A stretch of DNA of 7,100 nt, taken from the NCBI GenBank assembly GCA_021780415.1, contig JAJXYW010000110.1:1-7100 (forward strand), in the 5' to 3' direction. Position numbers and translations under genes: made by a program. The stretch's first letter is position 1, and every line of letters begins with the position of its first letter. The notes under the pieces are model-generated. The model was not told the origin of the DNA. It searched no databases and saw only the letters and a list, made by a program, of their open reading frames with translations. Positions 1 to 6,574 of this stretch are shown piece by piece. This stretch comes from Acidobacteriota bacterium. Its GTDB lineage: Bacteria; Acidobacteriota; Terriglobia; Terriglobales; Acidobacteriaceae.

Positions 1-192
1 CGTCACATACATCGGCGTGTTAAAGTTCTCCAGCAACACATCATCCGAGTAGTTAATGAACACCTGCGCACCCTGCTCCTTCACCCCATCGCGCCTCACC
101 ACCCCCAGCGGATCCCGCACATACACCCGCTGCCGACTCCACACCCCCCACACCGCAACAACCACTACCACCAACAAAATCAACTTCCTCAA
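1..192 (-). CDS. Unrecognised membrane-anchored or secreted protein, N-terminal part (partial)
   Basis: I do not recognise this protein; only its first 64 codons lie in the window and it continues beyond position 1. The visible part starts with MRKLILLVVVVVAVWGVW, a short basic end followed by one strongly hydrophobic stretch of about 15 residues, as in a signal peptide or N-terminal signal anchor. The remainder (residues 19-64) is hydrophilic and would face the periplasm; it includes VYVRDPLG and VFINYSDDVLLENFN. The start is inferred: a TTG codon at 192-190 lies 5 bases after a strong GGGAGG ribosome binding site, and the hydrophobic segment begins directly after it. The frame is open to the window edge and uses G-ending codons like the two upstream minus-strand genes. 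It lies 60 bases downstream of the flavoprotein stop and may be cotranscribed with it. That it is a real gene is fairly sure; its function is unknown. Confidence 0.72.
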   Translation of the reverse strand, partial: MRKLILLVVVVVAVWGVWSRQRVYVRDPLGVVRRDGVKEQGAQVFINYSDDVLLENFNTPMYVT

Positions 193-197
193 AGCAA

Positions 198-203
198 CCT
201 CCC
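198..203 (-). promoter_or_regulatory. Ribosome binding site deciding a TTG start
   Basis: On the minus strand GGGAGG sits 5 bases before the TTG at 192-190. It is a near-perfect Shine-Dalgarno match. No ATG or GTG lies between it and the hydrophobic segment, so it is the main reason to accept TTG as the initiation codon. Confidence 0.6.
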
Positions 204-220
204 AAACAGTAGCAATCTAA

Positions 221-247
221 AGCTAGAAGCTAGAAGCTAGAAGCTAG
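221..247. repeat. Tandem heptamer repeat, AGCTAGA unit, about 3.9 copies
   Basis: Three exact copies of AGCTAGA are followed by a fourth that keeps six of its seven bases before the match ends. On the minus strand this reads TAGCTTC three times and then TAGCTTT. The array fills about half of the 60-bp gap between the flavoprotein stop codon (253-255) and the start of the downstream gene. The unit contains the palindromes AGCT and CTAG, so TAG occurs on both strands. Because the period is 7, successive TAGs step through all three reading frames, giving stops in all six frames. It does not form a typical hairpin plus T-run terminator. Slippage-generated microsatellite is the simplest explanation; a dispersed genome-wide repeat family is possible but cannot be tested here. 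Confidence 0.9.
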
Positions 248-252
248 TAAAT

Positions 253-1944
253 CTAACTCGCCTTCTCCTCGTGATACTCCTGCTCCGAATTAATCCCCCA
301 CACCGCATCTTTATCGACATATCCCGCAGCAATCCCATCCACCACCGCCATCGCCGTCAGCATCGAGTGGTCCTGATTGTTGTACTTATGCATTCCATTC
401 CGTCCCACCAGAAACAGGTTCTCAAACCGGTCCATCCACGCGCGCAACTCCTCAAAGCGGTCATACGTTCCAAAGTAGGCCGGATACGTCTTCGGCACGC
501 GCACCACATGCGCATCCAGCACCTCAGCCGTCTTCAGAATCCCGATCTTCTCCAACTCCCCCGCCGCAAACTTCTTCAACTCCTCATCCGGCATCGACCA
601 CAGCGCATCCGTCTCATAGCAGAAATACTCCAGCCCAATCCAGACCTTTGTCGGATCGGCCACCATATACGGGCTCCAGTTATTAAAAATCTGCAGCCGC
701 CCCAGCAGCACATCCGGCTCCTGAATATAAATCCACGTGTCCTTGATCAGCGTCTTATCCGACTCCGTAACATCCAGCTTATTCGCCAGCACCCCCACCG
801 TAATAAAGTCCCGATACTGTAACCCTTCGCTCACCTCGCGCACGTTCTCCGGAACCTCCACCTTCAGCGCCCGCACCAGATCCCGCATCGGCATCGTCGA
901 AAGAAAATAATCCCCCTCAAAACGCCGCAACTCTCCCGTCTCATTCACCGCCTCCACCGCCACCACCCGCGCACTCTCAACCTCCACCCCAACCACCTTC
1001 CACCCCATGTGGATCTCGCCGCCCATCGCGGCCACCTTCTCCGCAACATGCTCCCACAACTGCCCCGGCCCGAACTTCGGATACAGAAACCTCTCAATCA
1101 GCGAAGTGTCCGTTCCCTTTTGCGCAATATCTTTCCCACCTTCACCCTTCGGACTCCGCGAAAACATCTTCTTCACAAAATGTTTCAGCGCAGTCGTCAA
1201 GCTCAGCCCTTTAATTCTCTGCGCCCCCCACTCCGCCGAAATCGTATCGCAAGGCGTCCCCCACACCTTCTCCGTATAGCTCTTGAAGAACGTCAAATAC
1301 AACTCGTGCCCAAAACGGTTAATCAAAAAATCCTCAAGGCTCTTCTCTTCCCTGATCGGCTTCACGCGGCTCATCGCATAACTCACGCCGATCTTCACCA
1401 TCCGCACCATCCCCAGGTTTGAAATGGTCGCCCCACCCAGCTTGATCGGATAATCGAAAAATTTCCGCAGATAATAAATCCTGCTCTTGCGCGGCCGCAC
1501 CAGCATCACCAGGTCATCGCTGGCCGGCGCAACCTCCCCCACCACCGTTACCGTCGGCACATGTTCCGCCAACTCCTCCGCACTCACCTCGTCCTGCGCG
1601 TCCACCACCTTCAGCGGCCCCATCCCGCGCAGCGGAGGCTCTTCCTCCACCCCCACCGGCACCGCCACCGTCCTCTGCTGCCCCTGATAGCTGATCTTCG
1701 CGTCACCATCGCCCGACACCACCGGCATCAGGTCCATCCACCACTGCATCACGCGGTCGCTCTTGGAAAAAAATCGGTGCCCGCCAATATCCATCCGGTT
1801 GCCCTTATACCGGATCGTCCGCGAGATCCCGCCAATCTCACCCGACGCCTCCAGCACAATCGGCTGCACGCCCGTCTTGCGCAGAAACTCCAGCGCCGCC
1901 GTCAACCCCGCCGGTCCCGCCCCAATCACAATCGCCTTCTTCAT
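253..1944 (-). CDS. FAD-dependent oxidoreductase (amine oxidase / UDP-galactopyranose mutase superfamily)
   Basis: Predicted cytoplasmic flavoprotein; its substrate is unknown. Counted from the ATG at 1944-1942 it has 563 residues. It opens with the Rossmann FAD motif [14 protein letters not shown] (residues 4-17), then IVLEAS with the ribose-binding Glu (about 32), the GGIS loop, and [13 protein letters not shown] (about 49-61). Conserved central blocks follow, such as [13 protein letters not shown] and [19 protein letters not shown] (about 225-243). The C-terminal FAD/substrate segment (about 511-540) contains [18 protein letters not shown], which resembles the GR...Y...D segment of UDP-galactopyranose mutase. 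Relatives are often labelled protoporphyrinogen oxidase or NAD(P)/FAD-dependent oxidoreductase and tend to occur among surface-polysaccharide genes, so a sugar- or lipid-modifying role is plausible but inferred. Residues about 74-144 form an acidic, poorly conserved-looking insertion. TTG at 1956 or GTG at 1953 would also be in frame, but no start has a good ribosome binding site; ATG was chosen because family members begin just before the Rossmann motif. It follows the GT-C gene on the same strand after 146 bases. Confidence 0.88.
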   Translation of the reverse strand: MKKAIVIGAGPAGLTAALEFLRKTGVQPIVLEASGEIGGISRTIRYKGNRMDIGGHRFFSKSDRVMQWWMDLMPVVSGDGDAKISYQGQQRTVAVPVGVEEEPPLRGMGPLKVVDAQDEVSAEELAEHVPTVTVVGEVAPASDDLVMLVRPRKSRIYYLRKFFDYPIKLGGATISNLGMVRMVKIGVSYAMSRVKPIREEKSLEDFLINRFGHELYLTFFKSYTEKVWGTPCDTISAEWGAQRIKGLSLTTALKHFVKKMFSRSPKGEGGKDIAQKGTDTSLIERFLYPKFGPGQLWEHVAEKVAAMGGEIHMGWKVVGVEVESARVVAVEAVNETGELRRFEGDYFLSTMPMRDLVRALKVEVPENVREVSEGLQYRDFITVGVLANKLDVTESDKTLIKDTWIYIQEPDVLLGRLQIFNNWSPYMVADPTKVWIGLEYFCYETDALWSMPDEELKKFAAGELEKIGILKTAEVLDAHVVRVPKTYPAYFGTYDRFEELRAWMDRFENLFLVGRNGMHKYNNQDHSMLTAMAVVDGIAAGYVDKDAVWGINSEQEYHEEKAS

Positions 1945-2090
1945 CCAGCGCACCAACTCAGCGAGCCAGCACCTCGGCCCGCACCTCTCTCTTCATCATG
2001 CATCACAGAACCGCGCCCACGCTCGATCCATCCCGCTCTCCCCCCCTCTGCACGGCAACACGCACTCAAGCAACTCTCACCTCATGGCTC

Positions 2091-3692
2091 TCATTGTCCT
2101 TGGCCAGCAACCGGTGTCTTTACCATCATCACCTCACCGCCAAACGCCTGCCCAACCGGAGTCACCTTTATCTGTCCGTTCGCAAAGGCCAGTTCCAGCC
2201 AGTTCCAGCCTCCATGCGTCACCACAAACAGGTGTTCTCCCGGCGCGCGGATCACACTCTCGTAGGGCACGATCGTGTACGGAGTGAACGTCTTTAAATC
2301 TTCAATAATCCTTGAGTCCGTCTCGGATTGAAGCCACCGCATCTCCTCGGCCTCCGAGTACACCAGCCCAAGGTGCTGCAGCGCATCCGTATCGGCGCCA
2401 TGGAATGCCACAGCTGCGAAGAGGTCTAAATCCTGCGTATAGAGCCTCTGCGTTGGACTCGCGAGGATGGCCTCCTTCACCTGCGGCGAAATCACCAGGA
2501 CCTCCCGAGCATACGCTCGATATGCGCGTTCCGCTCGCGCCACCTGCGCGCCCTTCCAAACAAATCCCACCACCAGCGAACCCAGAATCAACCAGCCCAC
2601 AACGCGAGACTCCAGCACCGGTAAAAGCGCAATCGCAAGCAGTGCTGCCATCCCAATCACGGCACCCAGCGCGTAACGTGGCTCCATTGCATGGGTCACA
2701 AAGTGGCCCAGAAGGAATACGAAAACCGGCAGTGCCGCGAGCACAAGGAGACATACGAACTCTGCATCCGGTAACCGCAGGCTTCCGCTATGCCACAAAC
2801 GAATGCACCTCCACAAAACGATCACCGTCAGCAGCAGCAACGCCAGTGCCAACACATGATTCGTCCGAACATCGAAGGCCTCCCGCCCGAACACAAAAAA
2901 GTTGTACGTCCGCGTGATCGACCGGTACGGAACATTCCCCGCCTTGTAATGCCCGCGAAACTGCAGCGCCCCCTTCAGAAACGGAATCACGAACACAATT
3001 CCCGCCACGCCTACCCCCATCGACAGCAGCATCGCAACATCCAGCCGTCGTCGCTCCCACACCCGTACGGCCTCTCCCATACACAGCGGCAACATCACCA
3101 GAACCCCGTAGTACTGCGCATTCGCCACGGCTGCAATGCTCAGTGCCAGCACCACCAACGACGCTGTACGTCCATCTTCACGCCGCGCAGCCGTCTGCCA
3201 GCTCAACATTGCCAGACCGAAAAGTCCCAGCATCACTCCATAAGGACGAATCTGGAGCGTATACCCAAAGGCAACTGTCAGCGCAGGAATCGCCATCGCA
3301 AACATCGCTGCGCGCTCCGTCGCAATGCGCCGCACAAAATAAAACAGGCAAACCTGCATCAGCAGGAAGCCGCCAATAGAAGGAAGCCTGAGAAAAAACG
3401 GCTTGATCCCAAAGATCCGAATGTTTGCGAACGTCAGGCCATGATAGAAAAATGGATCGATCACTAGCGGCGTCGTTCGTTGAATGTGTATCAACTGTGC
3501 AAGGCTTCCCACCCGGTCGCACCACAACTCCAGCAGATCATCCCCGTCCATCAACTTGTAGTGTCCCTGCACTGCCCACACCCCCGCCGTCAGCGCAAGG
3601 AACGCAACCGCCCACCACGGGAGACCCGCGATCTCAAATCGCCGATCTCTCTCGGGCCCCTCGGAAGCTTCAGATTCCAGCGGTACACTCAT
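2091..3692 (-). CDS. GT-C family glycosyltransferase, ArnT/PMT-like, polytopic membrane protein
   Basis: Predicted inner-membrane glycosyltransferase of the GT-C fold, which moves a sugar from a polyprenyl-phosphate carrier to an acceptor on the periplasmic side. The protein has 533 residues. After a hydrophilic N-terminus (1-22), the first membrane helix (about 24-42) leads into a periplasmic loop with the acidic motif DGDDLLELWCD (49-59), the place where GT-39-type enzymes carry their catalytic Asp/Glu. About nine more hydrophobic segments follow to residue 380, with conserved-looking blocks FYFVRRIA (117-124), IRPYG (148-152), QYYGVL (193-198) and FVTHAMEPRY (331-340). A soluble tail (about 390-533) contains GWNW (495-498). 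It is clearly paralogous to the plus-strand gene at 4959-6518, which shares all these blocks. ATG at 3692-3690 is preceded by GAAGGA with about 6 bases of spacing. It is transcribed away from the UbiA gene, toward the flavoprotein. Sugar and acceptor are unknown. Confidence 0.87.
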   Translation of the reverse strand: MSVPLESEASEGPERDRRFEIAGLPWWAVAFLALTAGVWAVQGHYKLMDGDDLLELWCDRVGSLAQLIHIQRTTPLVIDPFFYHGLTFANIRIFGIKPFFLRLPSIGGFLLMQVCLFYFVRRIATERAAMFAMAIPALTVAFGYTLQIRPYGVMLGLFGLAMLSWQTAARREDGRTASLVVLALSIAAVANAQYYGVLVMLPLCMGEAVRVWERRRLDVAMLLSMGVGVAGIVFVIPFLKGALQFRGHYKAGNVPYRSITRTYNFFVFGREAFDVRTNHVLALALLLLTVIVLWRCIRLWHSGSLRLPDAEFVCLLVLAALPVFVFLLGHFVTHAMEPRYALGAVIGMAALLAIALLPVLESRVVGWLILGSLVVGFVWKGAQVARAERAYRAYAREVLVISPQVKEAILASPTQRLYTQDLDLFAAVAFHGADTDALQHLGLVYSEAEEMRWLQSETDSRIIEDLKTFTPYTIVPYESVIRAPGEHLFVVTHGGWNWLELAFANGQIKVTPVGQAFGGEVMMVKTPVAGQGQ

Positions 3693-3775
3693 GCAGATCC
3701 TTCATTACCATTCGATGTGCGCGCATCATCCCACTCTAGCCAAACGCCCTCGCTGAATGCACCGGGAGAATGGTC

Positions 3776-3799
3776 AGTATAACTTCCGCCGTTAGTCAA
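3776..3799 (-). promoter_or_regulatory. Candidate promoter elements for the minus-strand glycosyltransferase
   Basis: Reading the minus strand, TTGACT (3799-3794) is followed by TATACT (3781-3776), both good matches to sigma-70 boxes. The spacer is only 12 bases, well short of the usual 17, so the two cannot work as a normal pair. The TATACT box alone, about 84 bases upstream of the ATG, may still be the -10 element. This is a weak call. Confidence 0.3.
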
Positions 3800-3839
3800 G
3801 ATCACCTCACATATCTCCCCGAGCCCTGATCACACTCCC

Positions 3840-3866
3840 TTTGGACCTGTCCCCGCACGCTATACT
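3840..3866 (+). promoter_or_regulatory. Candidate sigma-70 promoter of the UbiA operon
   Basis: TATACT at 3861-3866 matches five of six bases of the -10 consensus. TTTGGA at 3840-3845 is the nearest -35-like sequence, with a short 15-base spacer. A transcript would begin near 3873, about 40 bases before the ATG at 3913. If this promoter is used, the longer reading frame from TTG at 3841 would be excluded because that codon would not be transcribed. Confidence 0.4.
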
Positions 3867-3898
3867 GTTGCTGCCAGATGCACCCACCACCACTACCC

Positions 3899-3902
3899 GG
3901 AG
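3899..3902 (+). promoter_or_regulatory. Ribosome binding site supporting the start at 3913
   Basis: GGAG lies 10 bases before the ATG at 3913. The alternative in-frame TTG at 3841 has only CCCT-type sequence ahead of it and no Shine-Dalgarno match, so this site helps decide the start. Confidence 0.45.
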
Positions 3903-3912
3903 CCCACTCCCG

Positions 3913-4962
3913 ATGCCTCACCGCGATAGCCCCAGCGTACCATTCGGCGTTCGGCTCCGTGCCCACATCGCCATCGCCCGGCTCGACCACTCCATCAAGA
4001 ATCTCTTCGTCCTGCCCGGCGTCATCATACCTCTCAGCGTCGACCCGGCACTCTTCAATCTCCACCTCGTCCGCACCCTCGTCCTGGCTTTCATCTCCAT
4101 CACGCTCGTAGCCTGCAGCAACTACGTCATCAACGAAGTCCTCGACGCCCCCTTCGACCGCCTCCACCCCATCAAGAAGAATCGTCCCGCCGCCCGCGGC
4201 CTCGTCAGCATCCCGGCGGCCTACATTCAATGGCTGCTCATGATGGTCGCCGGCATCGCCATCGGCCTCACCATCTCCAAAATGTTTGCCCTCATGGCGC
4301 TTGTCCTCTGGATCATGGGCTGTGTCTACAACTTCCCGCCCATCCGCACCAAGGACGTCCCCTACCTCGACGTACTCACCGAATCCATCAACAACCCGCT
4401 CCGCATGTTGCTCGGCTGGTACGCCGTCACCATCGTCCTCATCCCGCCCGTCTCGCTCCTCATCGCCTACTGGATGATCGGCTGCTACTTCATGGCCCTC
4501 AAGCGCTTCAGCGAACTCTCCGAGCTCCAACGCTCCGGCGACCACGCCCTCGCCGGCTCCTACCGCGCCTCCTTCAAGCGCTACACCTCAGAGTCCCTCC
4601 TCGTCTCCGTCGTCTTTTACGCCTCCACGGCCATGCTCTTCCTCGGCGCCTTCATCATCCGCTACCGCATCGAGCTCATCCTCGCCTTCCCCTTCGTCGC
4701 CTTCACCATGGCCATCTATCTCAAGCTCTCCTTCAAACCCGAAAGCGCCGTCCAGAACCCCGAGAAGCTCTACCGCGAGCCACTCCTCATGGCCTCCTTT
4801 CTCTCCACCGTTCTCGTCATGGGACTGCTCCTCTTCATCCGCATGCCGCGCCTCGAAGAGTTCTTCATGCCCACCATCCCCACCTCAACGTCCTCTCCGA
4901 CATCGCACCTGCAGCCTGGTCCACTCCACACGCCGCTCTCATCGGAGAAACTCCCTGCATGA
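3913..4962 (+). CDS. UbiA-superfamily prenyltransferase, decaprenyl-phosphate phosphoribosyltransferase-like
   Basis: Integral membrane protein of 349 residues. Its closest recognisable relatives are decaprenyl-phosphate phosphoribosyltransferases (mycobacterial Rv3806c/UbiA), which join phosphoribosyl pyrophosphate to a polyprenyl phosphate to begin making a lipid-linked pentose donor. The first polyprenyl/Mg-binding motif is clear: NYVINEVLDAPFD (70-82), followed by HPIKKNRPAARG (85-96), the HPxKxxRPxxxG pattern of this subfamily. The second acidic region is YNFPPIRTKDVPYLDVL (139-155). The block MALKRFSEL (194-202) matches the xALxKRxxEL signature I associate with phosphoribosyltransferase members rather than quinone-type UbiA enzymes. 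About eight or nine hydrophobic helices are visible between residues 31 and 310. The tail after about residue 318 is rich in Ser, Thr and Pro and is probably disordered. A start at TTG 3841 would add 24 unlikely-looking residues; ATG 3913 has a GGAG site. Its stop overlaps the next start by 4 bases. Another UbiA substrate cannot be excluded. Confidence 0.85.
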   Translation: MPHRDSPSVPFGVRLRAHIAIARLDHSIKNLFVLPGVIIPLSVDPALFNLHLVRTLVLAFISITLVACSNYVINEVLDAPFDRLHPIKKNRPAARGLVSIPAAYIQWLLMMVAGIAIGLTISKMFALMALVLWIMGCVYNFPPIRTKDVPYLDVLTESINNPLRMLLGWYAVTIVLIPPVSLLIAYWMIGCYFMALKRFSELSELQRSGDHALAGSYRASFKRYTSESLLVSVVFYASTAMLFLGAFIIRYRIELILAFPFVAFTMAIYLKLSFKPESAVQNPEKLYREPLLMASFLSTVLVMGLLLFIRMPRLEEFFMPTIPTSTSSPTSHLQPGPLHTPLSSEKLPA

Positions 4963-6518
4963 CACCGCAGTCCAGCTCTGCTCCAACTGAGTCGACGCGC
5001 TCCTATCTCCTGCTGGCCTTCTTTCTTCTCCTCACCGCCGCGCTCTCGCTCCTCTGGTCGCACGCCCGCCTCATGTGGAACGACGAGTTCCTCTCCTTCT
5101 ACACCGACGGCGTCGCCACCTTCCGCCAGGTCATCCTCGTCCAGCTCCACCACCCCATCTCGCTCGACCCGCCCACCTACCACCTCCTCTCGCATCTCAG
5201 CATGGACCTCCTCGGCCGCAACGCCATCGCCCTGCGCCTGCCCGCGCTCGCCGGCTTTCTCCTCTTCCAGCTCTGTCTCTACTTCTTCGTCCGCCGCATC
5301 GCCGGCCCCCGCGCCGCGGTTATCGCAGCCGCCGCACCTCTCCTCACCGCCAGCTTCCGCTACTCCGTCGAAGGCCGTCCGTACGGCCTCCTCCTCGGCC
5401 TCTACGCCCTCTCACTCCTCTGCTGGCAGATCGCCGCACAAGACGACAACATCCCCCGCTCACGCATCCTCCCCCTCACCGGCCTCACTCTCTCCATCGC
5501 GCTCGCCATCACCAGCCACTACTTCGGCGTCCTCATCCTCATCCCCGTCTCGCTCGGCGAGCTCTCCCGCATCTACATCCGCAAGCGCCTCGACCTCGGC
5601 GTCCTCACCGCCCTCGCGCTAGGCCTCGCCTCCGTCGCCCTCATCCTGCCCTTCAAGCGCGCCCTCATGGTCTACCGCCAGCACTACTACATCACCGGCG
5701 TCAACCTCCACGACATCAGCCAGGGTTATCGCGAGCTCTTTCTCCGCTACACCACCTGGTCCATCCCGCTGCAAAAATTCGCTGCGGCCATCATGGTCGT
5801 CCTCGCACTGTCGCTCGCCATCGCTGGATACAAACGCTTCAAGCGCCGCCCCGCCACCGAGCCCGCCTGCACCTGGGTCGCACTCTTCGCCATGGCCCTC
5901 CTGCCCTTCTTCGGATACCTCTTCGGACGCTTCGTCACCCACACCATGGAGGTCCGCTACGTCATCGCGGCTCTCATCGCCTTCGCCGCCACCTTCGCCA
6001 TCGTCCTCGAGCGCAGGCTCCGCAGCAACACCTTCTACTTCATCGCCCTCGGCGTCCTCTTCCTCGCCGCCATCGACATCAACACCTGGAACATCCTTCA
6101 AGAGCGCCGCGCCTCCAACGCCATCCTCGCCAGCCTCCACCCCTCCCCCGCATTAGCCGCAGCACTAGACGCCAATCCCACCGCACCCCTCTACGAACAA
6201 AGTCTCGGCACTTTCTTCGTCGACTCCTTCTACACCCCTGACCCCGCTCTCCGCGCCCGCATCACCCTCCTCTATAACGCCCAGCGCGAACTCTTCTTCC
6301 TCCAGCACGACACCTACTCCATCGCCGCGGTAAACCTCCACCACTTCACCACCCTGCCCATCGCCGACTACGACCACATGCTCTCTCAACCAGGCCCACA
6401 TCTCCTCATCCAGTTGCAGGACGGCTGGAACTGGACCGACAAAGCCGCCGAGCTCGAGCACGCAACCGTGACCCCACTCGGCCCCTCCTTCGGCGCCCAG
6501 GCCGTAGCTGTCCAATAG
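4959..6518 (+). CDS. GT-C family glycosyltransferase, ArnT/PMT-like, paralogue of the divergent gene
   Basis: Predicted 519-residue inner-membrane enzyme using a polyprenyl-phosphate sugar on the periplasmic face. The first helix (about 15-33) is followed by HARLMWNDEFLSFYTD (35-50), holding the Asp-Glu pair typical of the catalytic loop of GT-39-like enzymes. Further blocks are YFFVRRIAG (108-116), GRPYGLLLG (139-147), SHYFGVL (186-192) and GRFVTHTMEVRY (323-334). A soluble C-terminal part (about 385-519) includes DGWNW (488-492). All of these align with the minus-strand protein at 2091-3692. The start is ATG 4959, within ATGA that also holds the UbiA stop; GGAGAA at 4944-4949 gives a 9-base spacing. 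The same frame is open back to 4230, but that part only shadows the UbiA gene. The overlap implies translational coupling and suggests that this enzyme uses the lipid donor pathway started by the UbiA protein, an inference from context. Its sugar and acceptor are unknown. Confidence 0.9.
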   Translation: MTPQSSSAPTESTRSYLLLAFFLLLTAALSLLWSHARLMWNDEFLSFYTDGVATFRQVILVQLHHPISLDPPTYHLLSHLSMDLLGRNAIALRLPALAGFLLFQLCLYFFVRRIAGPRAAVIAAAAPLLTASFRYSVEGRPYGLLLGLYALSLLCWQIAAQDDNIPRSRILPLTGLTLSIALAITSHYFGVLILIPVSLGELSRIYIRKRLDLGVLTALALGLASVALILPFKRALMVYRQHYYITGVNLHDISQGYRELFLRYTTWSIPLQKFAAAIMVVLALSLAIAGYKRFKRRPATEPACTWVALFAMALLPFFGYLFGRFVTHTMEVRYVIAALIAFAATFAIVLERRLRSNTFYFIALGVLFLAAIDINTWNILQERRASNAILASLHPSPALAAALDANPTAPLYEQSLGTFFVDSFYTPDPALRARITLLYNAQRELFFLQHDTYSIAAVNLHHFTTLPIADYDHMLSQPGPHLLIQLQDGWNWTDKAAELEHATVTPLGPSFGAQAVAVQ

Positions 6519-6574
6519 CCACAATCTACCCGTACTATGGAATAAAGCGCGGCTCATTGAGCGAGAGGGTTGGA

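Noticed and set aside
1958..1999. 13-residue minus-strand frame ([13 protein letters not shown]) just before the flavoprotein gene
   Set aside because: Very short, no clear ribosome binding site and no leader-peptide feature such as a regulatory codon run; expected by chance.
2191..2210. 10-bp direct duplication (AGTTCCAGCC twice) inside the minus-strand glycosyltransferase
   Set aside because: It encodes the GWNWLEL region, whose GWNW is shared with the paralogue, so it is explained by coding constraint or a small in-gene coincidence; it is not evidence of a mobile element.
3802..4545. Long minus-strand frame opposite the UbiA gene, very rich in Asp, Glu and Gly
   Set aside because: An antisense shadow of the C-rich codon usage; the opposite strand encodes a protein with intact UbiA motifs.
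4230..4958. In-frame upstream extension of the plus-strand glycosyltransferase, giving a 762-residue frame
   Set aside because: This stretch is a shadow of the UbiA gene: it is rich in His, Arg and Pro and has no membrane segments, whereas ATG 4959 has a ribosome binding site and is followed directly by a normal first helix.
5075..6241. Long plus-strand frame inside the second glycosyltransferase gene
   Set aside because: Its translation is almost entirely Arg, Pro, His and Leu, the usual product of a shifted frame over C-ending codons; no motif and no ribosome binding site.
6519..6574. Possible terminator between the second glycosyltransferase and the AftB-like gene
   Set aside because: No stem-loop with a following T-run is visible, and the gap is only 56 bases, so operon read-through is more likely.
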